Source: Acidothermaceae bacterium | GTDB lineage: Bacteria; Actinomycetota; Actinomycetes; Acidothermales; Acidothermaceae | DNA: 8,567 bases | NCBI GenBank assembly: GCA_025925185.1 | Contig: JAICLV010000104.1 | Coordinates: 1-8,567, forward strand | Direction of reading: 5' to 3' | In this document: one piece after another, positions 8,494-8,567 of the stretch | Layout: each line of letters begins with the position of its first letter | How positions within the stretch are numbered: position 1 is the first letter of the stretch | The notes under the pieces: model-generated | Seen by the model: the letters and a program-made list of their open reading frames with translations, nothing else | Told to the model about the DNA's origin: nothing | The model's database searches: none | Translations under genes and position numbers: made by a program

Positions 8494-8558
8494 CCGAGAC
8501 TCCCTGAGCGTGGGGTGTGCGCCCAGCGCGGGGGGTCTCGGCCCCCGGAGCGTGATCA
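8477..8558. repeat. Long inverted repeat downstream of the PhzF gene, candidate terminator
   Basis: The left arm 8477-8500 and right arm 8535-8558 are complementary over 24 bases with one mismatch (8488 against 8547), around a 34-base centre. The arms begin and end with TGATCA. The centre holds CCCTGAGCGTG (8502-8512), the exact reverse complement of 8481-8491, so the left arm can instead form an 11-bp stem with a 10-base loop. A small GCGC stem (8519-8522 with 8526-8529) lies in the centre. Only a short T run (8559-8561) follows, so it would be a terminator without a U-tract, as often proposed in actinobacteria. A repeat-family element or a protein-binding site are alternatives. The rest of 8457-8567 holds nothing else I can identify. 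Confidence 0.7.
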
Positions 8559-8567
8559 TTTGCCGGC

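Noticed and set aside
8477..8558. Inverted repeat as the end of an insertion sequence
   Set aside because: Both arms lie within 82 bases, no transposase gene is present in the window, and no target-site duplication is evident.

Overview
The window reads as a chromosomal segment of a high-GC actinobacterium. The support is strong G/C preference at third codon positions in every gene, GTG and TTG starts, short or overlapping gene junctions, a TANNNT-type -10 hexamer placed just before a start codon, and an actinobacterial style of dNTP triphosphohydrolase and secreted L,D-transpeptidase. No marker in the window fixes the genus. There is no RNA gene, CRISPR array, insertion sequence or phage gene, and no stretch over 300 bases without a gene.

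Layout. (1) 1-1847 (+): the 3' two thirds of pyruvate phosphate dikinase, with catalytic His and Cys present; the N-terminal nucleotide-binding part lies upstream of the window. (2) 1891-3381 (-): a 14-helix DHA2-type MFS exporter, convergent with ppdK. (3) 3382-3505: a 124-base divergent intergenic region with a candidate promoter overlapped by a perfect short palindrome, a plausible operator. (4) 3506-5128 (+): a GMC-family FAD oxidoreductase (choline dehydrogenase-like). (5) 5230-5811 (+): a small secreted or membrane-anchored L,D-transpeptidase (YkuD) with a TTG start. (6) 5842-7098 (+): a dGTPase-like HD-domain triphosphohydrolase, possibly leaderless. (7) 7104-7178 (+): a 24-codon ORF with a CxxC motif and an excellent ribosome binding site, probably overlapping the next start. 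(8) 7168-7620 (+): a GNAT acetyltransferase. (9) 7617-8456 (+): a PhzF-family isomerase overlapping the GNAT gene by 4 bases. (10) 8457-8567: an intergenic region with a large nested inverted repeat.

How the genes work together. dgt, the small ORF, the GNAT gene and the PhzF gene form a tight, probably co-transcribed and translationally coupled unit. The MFS and GMC genes are divergent and may share one regulator; its gene is not visible here. ppdK, the transpeptidase and dgt are ordinary metabolic, cell-wall and nucleotide-pool functions with no obvious common pathway.

The least explained signals are a 19-base sequence (GTTGATCACGCTCAGGGGG) present in identical form at two gene ends about 6.6 kb apart, the second copy built into an inverted repeat with two mutually exclusive stems, and the small CxxC ORF. 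I see no clear sign of a new defence or mobile system; most of the window is conventional metabolism.
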